From Pegoplata infirma (Eukaryota > Arthropoda > Insecta > Diptera > Anthomyiidae): a stretch of DNA of 64,000 nucleotides. Shown in pieces: positions 23,147 to 33,647 of the stretch. Below the pieces are notes generated by a model that had not been told where the DNA came from, searched no databases, and worked only from the letters and a program-made list of their open reading frames with translations. Each line of letters opens with the position of its first letter. The first letter of the stretch is position 1. The position numbers were made by a program, and so were the translations under genes. The stretch spans positions 92,733,007 to 92,797,006 of the forward strand of contig OY992536.1 of assembly GCA_963921195.1 (NCBI GenBank). Direction: 5' to 3'.

Positions 23147-24255
23147 CGGAAAAAAGTTTTGTGGTACCGCTATGGACCAAGAGGTCTATGCGAGGTGTCA
23201 ATCGGACACCGCCACCCTAACCTAACCTAACCTAGTTCATACACATCTGAGAACCCCATTGGGTTCGGACCCGATAGGTCCAGACCCCGATGGGCCTAGA
23301 CCTAGTTGGGTTCCTTTAAATCGTCATAGTTTTTGATCCAAAATTTGTGTCCGTTTCGCTCTACCTTGCTTAGTTTTTGAGATACGTGATTATAGGGGAC
23401 CACTGGGGTCTTGAGAATTACAAAACTCGATAACTTCAAAAATATTACTCGGACAGCTTTTGACTATTTTGCGGTCATGTTCTACGTGTTGAGAGCTACA
23501 AAAATGCTTTTGGACATTTTGTTGTATCGGCAATATTTACCGAGATATGAGCATTTTAAAATTTTCGAGAATGCTAACTTTTTTGGATCCAAAGTTAGGG
23601 CCCATTAGGGTCCACACATGTGAAGAGGACCGGCGATACTATGGAGATTCTAAGAACCAAAAATGGCCTCCATTTTGCTCTATCTGGCTTAGTTTCCGAG
23701 ATAGCGCCATTTTAAGTTTTCTGAAAATAAAAAAAAATTTACCATTTATTTTGCTAATATTAGCAAAAAATCTTGTAAAAATGTTGTCAACTTAATTACA
23801 AAATTTAGCAAAAGAAATTAGTTCAAAGTTTGTTTAAAATTGCTAATGTGCTAAATGAAGTTTACAAGAATTTTTTGCTAACAGCTAATCTCAACTAAAA
23901 ATTTGCTAAAAGTTAGCTAACTAGCGTTAGCAAAAAAAAATTAGTAAATCTACTAACGTATTTTTTTGAGTGTACAAAACTATATAAGAATGTAAATTTT
24001 TAAGATTGTGGTGCATTCCGTTTAAATGTGATAAATATTTAATCAAGGCAACTCGCCACAAATTTAACCATTTTTCCAATATTTGACAACGCCTCCTAAG
24101 CCCAGTTTTTTAAAAATTGAAAAACCAAAAACGCAAATTTCTAAGTTCGATATAGGGCTATCCATACAAGCTATTCAGAAGTTTACGGTACACGTGTTTT
24201 TTTTTTCGCTGGACATTTGGTGTGGAATGCCTCATATATGTCCTTTATTCAAGTC

Positions 24256-25366
24256 AAACTTCATGTAACTTAATTTTAGCAAAATAAGATCATTTTAACC
24301 TTAAACGTTTTAGAAGTTTTTAAAAAATCGAAAATTTTGATTAAATGAATCAGTGACTTCACTGGTTAATATGATCGGATTTTACTCAAATAAAGTTTAA
24401 ATCAAATTTCGTCTATTAAAGCTCTATGAAAGGGTCAAGAGAAAGAAATTTTTAGATTTTTTGTTTTTAAATTTCTTGAACTAGGCAAAGTCTGCTAAGT
24501 CAATATCTCGAAAACTGTTTGACGGATTTCTTGAAAAAAGGGAACAGACCACCATTTCTTGCGAATTTCAAATAACGGCATCTCAAAAACCGTTCGACCG
24601 ATTTTGATTTTTTTTTTTTTGATATTCGTTTTCAGCGCATTAAAACATAGGAGGCATTGCAGCACAATTTTATTTATTATTTTTGTAACGAAAATAAAAA
24701 GTCCAACTGATGATTTAAATTGTTCCGTCCTGCATTTAACTTGTAAAAAGACATTTCGCAATTTTTTTTAGCTTTCAATTTTATAAAATTTTGTATAGTA
24801 TTTAAAAATTCAGCATAGCCGATTGTAATACTTTTACTTGTTAGATTTAATTTCATTTTGGATTTTTTTTAGAGAGAACTTTCAACATTTTTTTTCTTTT
24901 GTTCAAGATGGTTTTGTTAGTATTCTTAACGACTAGAGGGTGTTTAAAGCGAAAAGAGGTGTGTGTGCGTAAATTGCAACCTGCTTTTGGGTATTTTTAG
25001 CAATTATCTTTAAATATAAAGATGTTAAAGAGATGTGGTACAAAAAAAAAATTTTGTAGAATTAATGAAATAAAAAAGGAAAAAATAAAAGTTAAAAAAA
25101 ACACAAATAAAGGAAGCTTCTTTAATTTGTATGTTATGTTTTCATTTCATTTCGTATTTTTTATTGCTCCTTTTTTATTTTCTCTGATTTTTAGTTGTGG
25201 TCGTTGGAACTGTGCGAATGCTGGGAGATGAACAGTAGAAATGGAAATGGAGAAAAACTAAAAAAAACTGTATAACATCTCTTTTTTATTTATAAAGAAA
25301 ATCTATGTTGTAATGTTGTTTTTGTTAAGCTCTTTTTGTTTCTTAGTTGTTAATGTTGTTGCTGTT
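24256..25366. other. AT-rich host-like DNA
   Basis: 24480-24610 repeats the phrase 'atctc(g/a)aaaac(t/c)gtt(t/c)gac(g/c)gat', a small two-copy repeat. 24890-25230 is less repetitive and could be intron. No gene supported. Confidence 0.4.
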
Positions 25367-25383
25367 GCTTTTGCCAGTATATA

Positions 25384-25608
25384 TAATAATTTTGATCCAA
25401 TGATCAGTTTTTATTTATTTTTCCAATTTAATTACACATCATTTTTAATAACTTAAACCTAAACGAGAACTGGTAACAATGACCGTCGTCTCGTTATAGC
25501 GAAATTGACCAAGGGTTTTTGTGGGAATCGAACCCACGACCTCCTGCTTCATAGGCTAGCACGCTACCAACTAACCTACAGGGGCCCCCCTGTAGGTTTT
25601 ATATACTG
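25384..25608 (-). mobile_element. tRNA-derived SINE copy 1
   Basis: A 17-bp duplication GCTTTTGCCAGTATATA (25367-25383, 25609-25625) flanks it. On the minus strand it has a pol III A-box-like TTAGTTGGTAGCGTGC and a B box GGTTCGATTCC (25524-25534), then a body 'gacgacggtcattgttacc' and an A/T-rich tail. An extra inverted GGCCCCTGTAGG / CCTGTAGG lies at its head (25579-25600). Confidence 0.88.
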
Positions 25609-25625
25609 GCTTTTGCCAGTATATA

Positions 25626-26027
25626 AAATTCTCTTTTTGTTTTTGTTTAAATTTAGGATATTTTTTTTTCTTTAATTCTTCTTTTGCTGTGCTATTCTTA
25701 GTTTATGTATTTTTCTACAGATTTCGAGGCTGTGGCTTTAATTTTTTTAAAACTTTTTATCGTTTATTTGAACTAGACTTTTTACGAACATACATACTTA
25801 TTTGGTTTCTTAATTTTTAACACATTTTAAAATATATTAAAATTATTTTATTTTATTTTCTTTTATTCTCGATACTAGTGCCGCTATGGTGTTTTTATAA
25901 TTTTTAGCATATGAAATTGTGTAAAGTATTTTGTAAAAAAAAAACACCCGTCTTTAATTTCCCCCAATCTCTTAGTAACATTTAATTTCTTTACTAAAGT
26001 TTTTCTTCGATTTAATAATACCAGCCA
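25626..26027. other. AT-rich host-like DNA
   Basis: No repeat, RNA or exon recognised. Confidence 0.4.
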
Positions 26028-26036
26028 GGTAAAATG

Positions 26037-26536
26037 ACTGTTGCCAAGTTGGAGGTTTTCCCGCTAAATCTAGCGCTTTTTGTTTGGATTTAGCGGTGGA
26101 AATTTGGTTTTAGCGGGAATGGTGCTTTAGCGGGAAAATCTAGCGCTTTTCGTTTGGATTTAGTGGGAAAAATTTAGAGGTTTTTTTCCAATTTTTCTTT
26201 TTTTTTTCAATCAAAATCGCCAAGTTTGTCGAATTTCAGCGCTTTTTTTTTGTAACTCAACGGGAAAATTTTATATTTTCCCGCTAAATTTTTTCGTCGG
26301 TTTCTTGTGCTTTTTTAGTGAGAAGTCATTTTTTGTAGAAAAAAATAATTTGGAGGTTTTTTTTTAAATTTTGATTTTTTGTCAATCAAAAATGCCAAGT
26401 TTTTCAGTTTTTAGCGCTTTTTTTCGTAATTTAGCGGGAGAATTTTAAATTTTTCCCGCTAAATTTTTTTTTGGCGGTTTCTAGCGCTTTTTTAGTAAAA
26501 TTTAGAGGTTTTTGGTTAAAAATAGTTGGCAACAGT
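26037..26536. mobile_element. hAT-like MITE with TAGCGGGAAAA motifs
   Basis: Ends ACTGTTGCCAAGTT (26037) and AGTTGGCAACAGT (ending 26536) are inverted repeats. GGTAAAATG is duplicated exactly on both sides (26028-26036, 26537-26545), nine bases, or eight if one match is chance. 'CAGTGTTGCCAAC'-like ends are common in hAT elements. Inside, TTTAGCGGGAAAAT, TTTCCCGCTAAA and AATTTAGAGGTTTTT recur in both orientations. Confidence 0.8.
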
Positions 26537-26545
26537 GGTAAAATG

Positions 26546-26800
26546 TCATACATACGCGTATGATTATTATTAATATATAAAAATTTATTATAATATCACT
26601 CATACGCAATGTGTTCCACCAATTACCCATTTAGGCATTTATTTTACTTGCTGTCGTAATGCTGCCAGAAGCCCTACAGAGTCCTATAGGAAAAGTCTCC
26701 GATTCTGATATAATTTTTTCATTGACAATTTTCCTATCGAAGAAGTCTCAGATTTTGAGACATTTTTCCACATCTTTATAAAAAAAATCTCACATAATAA
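26546..26800. repeat. Spacer with first minisatellite cluster
   Basis: From about 26683 there are two to three degenerate units of the 'gtctcagattctgagacatttttc' minisatellite that is abundant at 27630-29750. Confidence 0.6.
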
Positions 26801-27019
26801 GATTACACTGTGCAACATATTTGGGGTCATCAAGTGTATCTTGAATGAGACCAAAACAAAAGTAGTAGTACCATTAGTAGACCAAACCCTCCAAAGAAAA
26901 AAAAATATTGTATTTTTTTTTTTTTTTGAAGATACAGGGTAGGGTTGTTTAGCGCTAAATTTTTTTTCACTCATTTGAAGTTGGTGATTTTAAACCATTT
27001 AAAGTTTTTGTATACAAAA

Positions 27020-27160
27020 TATATCCTTCTTTTGGGGCCCTTGGTGGTGCTCTTATTGGTCATGGGGGTCCATCGTCCAAAGCTCGAAATTATTTTAGGT
27101 ATAACCGGTAGCAATTTCGCTGCAATCGGTCCAGTACTTACTGAATGCACTATTAATTAA
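27020..27160. repeat. Repeat family Y fragment
   Basis: Shares GTGCTCTTATTG, AGCTCGAAATTAT, ATAACCGGTA, TTTCGC and CAATCGGTCCAGTACTTACT with 13740-13860 and 35565-35640. The open frame over it is incidental. Confidence 0.6.
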
Positions 27161-27342
27161 AAATAAACAAATATTTTTTGCATCGAACTTCACCAGGGGT
27201 CATAAGCATAATGATAAAAAAGTAAATTGTAAAGCATCATATTTTGTAAAATTGTGTTTTACCGCATTTTTCTTATATCGCACGAAATTTTGACCTGCGG
27301 CAATCCCTAGTTAATTTTGGATGCAAAAAATGTTTGTAGAAC

Positions 27343-27525
27343 AGGTGCCCCAGTAGGCTAGTTGGTAGCGTGCTAGCGTATGAGTCTGGGGGTCGTGGAT
27401 TCGATTCCCACCAGAGGCCTGTTTTGTTTCGCTACAACGAGACAATGGTAATTGTCACCCGTCTCGGTTAGGTTCATTTAGTATATGATTTGTAATTATA
27501 TGTTAAAAATTCAATAAATATAACT
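27343..27525 (+). mobile_element. tRNA-derived SINE copy 2
   Basis: Flanked by AAATGTTTGTAGAAC (27328-27342, 27526-27540). A-box-like GGCTAGTTGGTAGCGTGC and B-box-like GATTCGATTCC are present, then the shared body and an (AATAAATA)-type tail. More diverged than copies 1 and 3. Confidence 0.88.
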
Positions 27526-28053
27526 AAATGTTTGTAGAACTAATAAACCGTTTTAACAACGCACTAAAAGCAGCTAAAAAAGGATTGCAAATTTTATTGC
27601 AGACTAAGAGTAACATTGCTAACAATATTCTAAGGCATTTTTCATATAGAAAAATTCTCAGACATTTTTCGTTTAGAAAAAATCTCAGAATATGATACAT
27701 TTTTCGTTAAGAAAAGTCTCAGATTCTAAGAAATAAAAAAAAAAACACTCAGATTCTGATACATTTTTCTTAAAAAAATATTTTATATTTTGAAACTTTT
27801 TAATATGTGTTTTATATAAAATGTTTCAGGCTCTGAGAAATATAAAAGTCTTAGATTCTGTGTAATTTTTCATGTAGAAAAAGTTTAAGATTCTGATTCT
27901 GAGACATTTTTCATAAAGAAAAGGTCTCAAAGCCGAAGATATTTTGCATAGAAATATTCCCAGTTTCTGAGACATTTTCCATTTGGAAAAAGTCTCAGAT
28001 ATTAAAATATTTTTCATATGGCAAAAGTCCCAGATTCAGAGATATTTTTCATT

Positions 28054-28881
28054 TAGAATCTATGAATACCCTCCACAATATCCTTTTTAAAGGATAGTTT
28101 ATTTTTTAACGTGAAAAAAAATAACAAGATTGATTAGAAATATTTTATTTTGAGTAAAAAACTCTTTTTTTGTCATTTAAAAATAAAAAAAATACAAATT
28201 TTTTTTAGTGTAAAACTTTTTTCGAGTGTAATGTTTTTTTTTTTCACTGAAAAAATATTTCTGAGTGAATGCACGTACACAAAATATTGTCATTTACACC
28301 AAATATTGTCATTTTTGTAAAAAAAAACTAAATTTTTTTTTGATTGAAAAATTTTTATTGAGTGTAAAATTTTTTTCGAGTGTAATTTTTAAGTTACCAA
28401 TGCATTTAAATTAAATAAGTTTGAAAAGCATTGTTAAGTTACCACCGATGCTTTTAAAACTTGTTTAACACGTGGCATTTAAGATGAAACCAACCTAAAC
28501 TTCAGGGTTTTGCTTATAACTTTTGAACCACTAGACCGATTGAGCTGAAACTCAACACCAAACAAACCTGAGGAACGGCAAAGATAAATGACAAGCTTCG
28601 GCAGTTTCATTTCGACAGTTATCGTGTTTTTGATCTCGTAAATTCGCTAAAACCCACTGCCGAAATTTACACTTTTGCTCATAACTTTTGAACCACTGGA
28701 CCGATTTGGCTGGATTGTAATGCCAACCTGACCAGGTAAATTACCAACATATATGCCAAACCTCAGTAGCCTCTATAAAGTCTTTCAAAAGTTAGCGTGT
28801 TTTCTACTGACGGACAGACATACAGACAGACGGACGGACGGACGGACAGACATCGTTAGATCGACTTAAAATCGATATATA
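28054..28881 (-). mobile_element. DINE-1-like Helitron copy 4, ends missing
   Basis: Homologous to 41700-42545: ATACCCTCCACAAT, TTTTGAGTAAAAAACTCTTT, 'cttttaaaacttgttt', 'ttttgctcataacttttgaaccac' and the GGACGGACGGACGGAC tract. The CAAG/hairpin terminus and the opposite TATACCC end are lacking. Both junctions fall directly in minisatellite sequence. Confidence 0.75.
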
Positions 28882-29102
28882 GAAAAAATCTCAGATTCTG
28901 AGACACTATTTATGTAAAAAAATGTTTTAGATATTAAAAAAATTTTCATATAGAAATTTCTTAGACATTTTTCATAAAGAAAAAGTGTCAGATTTTGAGA
29001 CATTTTTCATAGAGAAAAAGTCTCAGATTCTGAGATATTTTTCTGAGACACTTTTCACATACTAACAATGTCTCAGATTCTCAGACATTTTTCATATAAA
29101 AA

Positions 29103-29321
29103 AAGATATTCATCCCAAATTGCAGGAGGCTAGCTCTTTTATTTTGGACTGTATCGTGCCATCTACAGACAGACGGACGAACGGACATTCACAGAATGTC
29201 TTAGAATCGATCATGGATCAATAATATATATACTTTATGGCGTCCCTGACCGATATTTCGATGCGTTACAAACGGAATGACAAAGTGAGTATACCCCCAT
29301 ACTGTGGTTGGAGGGTATAAA
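29103..29321 (-). mobile_element. DINE-1-like Helitron copy 5, 5' part only
   Basis: Runs from GGCTAGCTCTTTTATTTTGG through ACAGACAGACGGACGAACGG, AATATATATACTTTATGG and ACGGAATGACAAAGTGAG to GGTTGGAGGGTATAAAA. Same subfamily as 10972-11503 and 33648-34402. Embedded in the minisatellite. Confidence 0.75.
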
Positions 29322-30176
29322 AGCCTCAGATTCTGACACAGGTTTCATACAAAAAAAGTATTAGATTCTGAAACATTTTTTTATATAGAAAAAGTTACAA
29401 GATTCTCAGATTCAGAGACATTTTTCATATTGAAAAAGTCTCAGATACTGAGACTTTTTCATACAGATAAAGTCAGATTCTTTTCATACAGAAAAGATTC
29501 AGAGACATTTTACATGTAGAAAAAGTCTCGATTCTGAGTCATTTTTCATATAGAAAATATCAAATTCTGAGATATTTTTAATATATTTTTTTTTTTATTT
29601 TTAGATTTTTAGACATTTTTGAAATAGAAAAAGTCTCAGATTCTGAGACATTTTTATAGCGACAAAGTTTTAAATTCACAGACACATTTTTCATGGAAAA
29701 ATTCTCAGATTCTAAGAATTTTTTATGGAATTTTTTTTTTTTTTTTTTGAGAAATAGCTAAGATTTTACATTTCAAAGACTTTTCGTGTCTTCCTGACCC
29801 ATTATCTGCAAAAAAAAAAAATGATTCTAATACATTTTCTATAAGAAAATCGGATTCTGAATCGTGTTTCTACTTTATTTATAACTTTTTGTACTTTTTC
29901 TTTTTATATGATGCTAAATCATAAAATTTGTTAAAATTTACGTCACTGATGCAAGATACATATAAAAATTTTCTGAAAATTTTGATCTTGATAATTGTGA
30001 ATGTTTTTTATAAATTCGGCGAAGTCAAGTTGTTTTTATCTAACTTTTCATAAATACGAAATGTTGACAGCCGGGTTAATGTTATGCGGTTTCAAATTTG
30101 TAAAAAAGTTTTAAAATTCTATACTTTTGGTCTACTTGTTGGTTGCATTCTACATAAAATTTTATGTTGCACAGTG

Positions 30177-31422
30177 TAATTTAACAAAAAACAACTTCTC
30201 GAAAATATAGCACAAGTTTTGAAATAAAAAACAGTCTATTTAAGAACTTTAGCCTAGTTTTAAAGTATTGTATCGAAAAAAAAACGGTAAACGTCTGGAA
30301 TTAAATTGATGGTTACCTTGGTTTTGCCAGCTTTATGGAAAAATTAACTATTTTTAAATTAGTTTGAAGTAAAAAACATAACCGCATCAACCGAGTTTTT
30401 TTTTAAATTACTAAAAGTTGCACTATTTTAAAAACATTTTTTAAAACACTTTTTAATTTAAATTTTTTAATATTTTTTTTTTTTAATCTGCCTTAAATAC
30501 ACAATTTTCTTAATTTTTTGTTAAAATTTTCTCAATTATCTTAAATTTTTTTTTAGGCATCTAACATAAATTGTATGTATTTTTTTAAATTTTCACTAAA
30601 ACAATTTCTTTCTTTTTTTAAATGCTCTCTTTTTTCTCTTTCCTGTCTGGTTGATTTCAATGGCTTTTTTAATTTTCCTTTTTCAAGTATTAAAATCTTT
30701 TTTATATATTTTATGTATTTTTTTTTTATTTTCTTCAACTATAAACGTCTTGCCCTAACGAGCTTACGATGCGTAATAAATTTCACAGCAGCAACCTTTT
30801 GAAGTTTACAACCAACCAAAATAAAAAAAATAGCAATAACAACAACTAGAAATGATAGAAATAACCCCACAACAAAACCAACAGGATTTTATGGCTTGAA
30901 ATCTCTGTAAAGTATGCTACAGAAACATAAAAAACTTTCAACACATGCAAAGATTCATAAAACACAAATACTCAGTCACTAGTAAAAAAAAAGCACACAC
31001 ACACAGTTACACAGACACGAATTGGAGGCATAAAAGAACAACATTTTCGTTTTGTTTTTGTTTGTTTATTTTGTTGTTGGTTTTCTGTTTTTAGAACACG
31101 ATTCCCGTTACAATTATTCGGGTTTTCATTCTATAAACAGTCTTTAGCAAATTTTATTCCCTGTTTTCAAAATTTTCCTTTGGTTATAAAAATAGTCATA
31201 TTCTCTGGTTGGTTTACACTCTCTCTCTTATTTATTCTCTCTTTCAGTATTTCACATTACTATTTTGTTTTTTCTTGGTATTGGTGTTATTTTTATGTTA
31301 AACAGGATCAGGGTGTGGTGAGTACAATGTACAATTTATTAAAACTTATGGAAAAAAGCTTTAGATTTTTTTTCTTCTTTTTTTTTTAAATTTTCTTGGT
31401 TTAAGCCATTTACTTTGGTATA
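30177..31422. other. Host-like AT-rich DNA left of the candidate promoter
   Basis: Includes a (CA)n patch at 30994-31003. If the minus-strand gene at 31755 is real, this is leader or first intron. No coding exon was recognised. Confidence 0.45.
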
Positions 31423-31755
31423 CTACCTTTTTTTTCTTCTTGCAAATTGATGTTAACAAAGGATGTGATTTTTCTTTTGCATTTGCCTTAATTTTTTTTT
31501 TCTTTGTTTAAACAATTTAACGTTATTTTTGTTATAAAATCTTATAAAACTTTATATTTTACTAATTTTTTTATATAAAACTTTAGCATTTTGTTAAAAA
31601 TAGTTTATATTTTGTTAATAATTTCATTAAAACAAAATCTTTTTTCCTTATATTTTTAGGATTTTTTTTTCTTTTGCACACTTTTTAACACTGTAACACT
31701 TTAACCGTTTTAACTATTTTTAACAACCGTACACGTCAACTGTCTCCACCTGACT
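31423..31755 (-). other. Candidate 5' untranslated leader of a minus-strand host gene
   Basis: Downstream of the candidate start site the minus strand is A-rich, with 'gttgttaaaaatagttaaaacggttaaagtgtt' style wording typical of fly leaders. A weak splice donor (AAG|GTAGTA) lies near 31430. No long open frame follows, so the coding part must be further left or outside the window. This is inference from composition and the promoter motifs. Confidence 0.3.
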
Positions 31756-31760
31756 GAAAA
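31723..31760 (-). promoter_or_regulatory. TATA-less Inr + DPE core promoter
   Basis: On the minus strand TCAGTC (31757-31752) matches the fly Initiator TCAKTY, giving A+1 at 31755. At exactly +28 to +33 (31728-31723) is GGTTGT, a full match to the DPE consensus RGWYVT. Correct spacing of the two motifs is the main support. Upstream (higher coordinates, 31888-31935) are several GAGA-type CTCTC/CTCTT stretches. Confidence 0.5.
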
Positions 31761-32022
31761 TCAATGTGCACAATGTAAAAGAATTTAGTTCTTTGCTCAC
31801 AGCATCCAATTATTTTTTTATTTGAAAAATTAAGAACAGATGAACAAAAAGTTTTTCTTTTTTAGTACTTAATAAAAAAAATATTGTTCTCTCATACTCT
31901 TTGCTCTGAAATACTCATATATACTCACATTGGGGATGGTTAATGCAATTGAAACTAACTTTGTAATTTGACATGACCCACTGTGCATGAATGGACCAAA
32001 TAAAATTAAAAATATTACGCAA
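31761..32022. promoter_or_regulatory. Possible promoter-proximal region with GAGA-like sites
   Basis: Contains TTCTCTCATACTCTTTGCTC and TACTCATATATACTCACATT, which read as GAGAG/GAGTA clusters on the minus strand. Binding by GAGA factor is inference only. Confidence 0.25.
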
Positions 32023-32100
32023 CAAGTAAAAACAAGTTAAATTCGACTTAATCGAATCCATGAAATTTCTCTACAATTTCTAACAATAATGCACAGCAGG
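32023..32100 (-). mobile_element. DINE-1-like Helitron 3' end fragment
   Basis: CAAG at 32023, a second CAAG at 32033, then TTAAATTCGACTTAATCGAAT, a perfect terminal hairpin. The rest of the element is absent. Confidence 0.5.
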
Positions 32101-32132
32101 GTGGACCAAATTTTGCTCTTTAAAACGATGTA

Positions 32133-32751
32133 CACTCAAAAAAATAAAACTGTAAAGTTAACAAATCTTTTTTTGATAACTCGAGTTTTCTGGCTTTTTA
32201 GAAAATTTTTAGTTAAAATCAGTGTTTTAACTACTTTTTTTAGTTAAGTTCAATTTACGAAAATACTAGTTTTGAACAAATTTTGAATTAATTTTTTTGT
32301 TGACTTTACAACTGAGTTTACGAATTTTTATTAATTAATTTGCTGATTTCTCTTAACATATTTGTCAAGTGAAGAAATGTTAGAAATTTCTTTTGTAGCT
32401 TCCTATGCAAATCTCATAAGTTCTACTTAAGCTGAACTTAATGCTGTAAAAAAAAAGAAAAAAATAAGTGAAGTATTAGTGTATAAAATCAATATTTAAC
32501 AAACTTAAAATTTTTTTACAAAAAGTTTAGCTGAACCTAACTAATTTATTTTTGTTTTACGTACATAAAAATGTTACGAAATTTTCAGCTGAGTTTTTGG
32601 TTAAAGTTACGGTTTTTTTTGTTGCTACATGCATTCTACGAAAAGTTAACTAAATATTTTTAGTTAAATTAACTAGAAATTTAGTAGGTTCAAAAAAAAA
32701 TTTTTTTTGTTAAAAAACTAATTTTACAGTTTTTTTTTTTTTTTTTGAGTG
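32133..32751. mobile_element. Tc1-like MITE (CACTCAAAA), 619 bp
   Basis: TA|CACTCAAAAAAATAAAACTG at 32133 pairs with CAGTTTTTTTTTT...GAGTG|TA ending at 32751, so termini and TA duplication are both intact. The interior has TTAACTAAA/TTTAGTTAA arms. Same terminal family as 19701-23972 and 56041-56924 but with a different interior. Confidence 0.82.
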
Positions 32752-33332
32752 TAGCATTTTTTACACTCAGAATAGAACACAAAAAAACAGGGTTGGCAAC
32801 CGAAACGAATAACGGTATCGGTAACGGTATTGGTATTACATATTTTTTATATCGGTAACGGTAAAGGTAACGGTATTTTCGATTATTTCGGTATCGGTGA
32901 ACCGTTACCGAAACATCCATACCGGTACGTACCGGTATTATAAATAAAATGTTAACAAGTCATAAATTTGTTAAAAACGCGTAAAAAATTAGTTTAAAAA
33001 AAATTAAAAAACGGCTTAATTCTGTACGTTTTCTATACATAATTATATTTGTACTAGTATTAAATACTATGAATGAACTCTGAATTAAATTAAAATATTC
33101 ACGCAATATTGTAATTCAACAAATTCGAACTCATATACGTAGAGACAAATTTGTCCAATAAGCAAACAAATCTGCATTTTGAGACATATGAAAAATCTGT
33201 ATTTTGAGCCATTTGAGAAATCTGCTGATAATAGCTGACGCGGTTTGCGAAATTTCTGTCTGGATAATCCAGAATATGCTGAAAAAACCTTCAAGACAGC
33301 AGAAAAATCTGCTGATTTTAATAGAGAAATAT

Positions 33333-33376
33333 GCTGATTTCAAATAAACAGCCTTACCTGTTTATTTGAAATCAGC
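33333..33376. repeat. Perfect 19-bp hairpin
   Basis: GCTGATTTCAAATAAACAG (33333-33351) and its exact complement (33358-33376) are separated by six bases. AATCTGCTGAT-like words recur nearby (33178-33330), so the hairpin is part of a local repeat. Confidence 0.8.
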
Positions 33377-33647
33377 AGATTTCTTTTTTAAAATGATCAA
33401 AATTGTTTGTCCTGTTAAAAAAAATCGGCAAGGATAAAAAAACTTTGCAAGGATGATTCAGGGATTGTTTTTTAAGGGGGAGGGAGGGCGGTCGGTATCG
33501 AAAGGAACACCTTTCCTCTTGTCATAGATGTTAAGAAATTCATTTTATTTGCTATAGCCAAGCTCCCAAAAGGTTCGAACCGAAAAAAAACCCATTTACT
33601 AATCTTGGTCAATGAACTTCACATTTTCTAAACAAATAGACAAAAAA

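Larger units (their letters stand above)
19861..23232 (+). mobile_element. LOA/I-type non-LTR retrotransposon, 5'-truncated
   Basis: A 12-bp target duplication TAGTTCATACAC (19849-19860, 23233-23244) brackets the insertion. The 5' end starts inside the endonuclease domain. The 3' UTR is short and the tail is CCTAA repeats (about 23215-23232) rather than poly-A. Domain order is endonuclease, reverse transcriptase, RNase H and a terminal CCHC-like cluster. RNase H points to the I/LOA/R1 side of the tree; LOA is my best guess. Confidence 0.88.
19701..23972. mobile_element. Tc1-like MITE (CACTCAAAA) with LOA insertion
   Basis: CACTCAAAAAAAA (19701) and TTTTTTTGAGTG (ending 23972) are flanked by TA. 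Without the retrotransposon and one 12-bp duplication it is 888 bp. An inverted, uninterrupted copy of 884 bp lies at 56041-56924 and matches throughout (GTTAGCAAAAA arms; CCCCATTGGGTTCGGACCCG and related CCCGAT blocks in the middle). Superfamily is inferred from the TA flanks alone. Confidence 0.85.
18984..24233. mobile_element. Foldback element GAGGCATTCCACACCAA carrying nested insertions
   Basis: GAGGCATTCCACACCAA (18984) pairs with TTGGTGTGGAATGCCTC (ending 24233). The complement continues inward: 19040-19250 against 23974-24190, then an inner hairpin 19255-19690 centred near 19415. Removing the MITE at 19701-23972 restores a continuous palindrome of about 980 bp. It lies in the Helitron's TATATA tract; the right flank is ATAT, the left ATTT. 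A fragment of the same interior occurs at 44337-44480. Confidence 0.8.
15990..24255 (-). mobile_element. DINE-1-like Helitron copy 3, swollen by two nested stacks
   Basis: Reverse copy. Its 3' terminus (CAAG on the plus strand) is at 15990, followed by the ATTCGACTTTGCCGAAT hairpin and ATACCCTCCACAATG. After the 16253-18333 hAT it resumes at 18342 and runs through GGACGGACGGACATCGCTAG to AAACTTAT at about 18980. The 18984-24233 foldback then intervenes, and 24234-24255 (ATATATGTCCTTTATTCAAG) aligns as a diverged version of the expected 5' end. Without the insertions it is about 0.95 kb, the same size as the uninterrupted copy at 41672-42668. Confidence 0.7.
27630..29750. repeat. Self-complementary minisatellite (about 35-bp unit), interrupted
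   Basis: Units resemble AAAAAGTCTCAGATTCTGAGACATTTTTCATATAG, of which GTCTCAGATTCTGAGAC is a palindrome. Blocks lie at 27630-28053, 28882-29102 and 29322-29750, separated by two Helitron fragments. Individual units vary by substitutions and short indels, so the array is old. Confidence 0.85.
26806..30176. mobile_element. Possible element with CACTGTGCAACA ends
   Basis: CACTGTGCAACATA (26806) and TATGTTGCACAGTG (ending 30176) are perfect complements, extended outward by TTA/TAA. AGACCAAAA (about 26847) and TTTTGGTCT (about 30125) are similarly placed inside. No target duplication is visible. The same motif recurs singly at 46395, 54343 and 63768. Because the minisatellite occurs both outside and inside the left end, this could also be a chance pairing of two solo ends. 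Confidence 0.4.

Noticed and set aside
23212..23232. Interstitial telomere
   Set aside because: Only about four CCTAA units at the exact 3' end of a retrotransposon, inside its target duplication.
27630..29750. CRISPR array
   Set aside because: Units are contiguous without unique spacers, and the composition and neighbours are eukaryotic.
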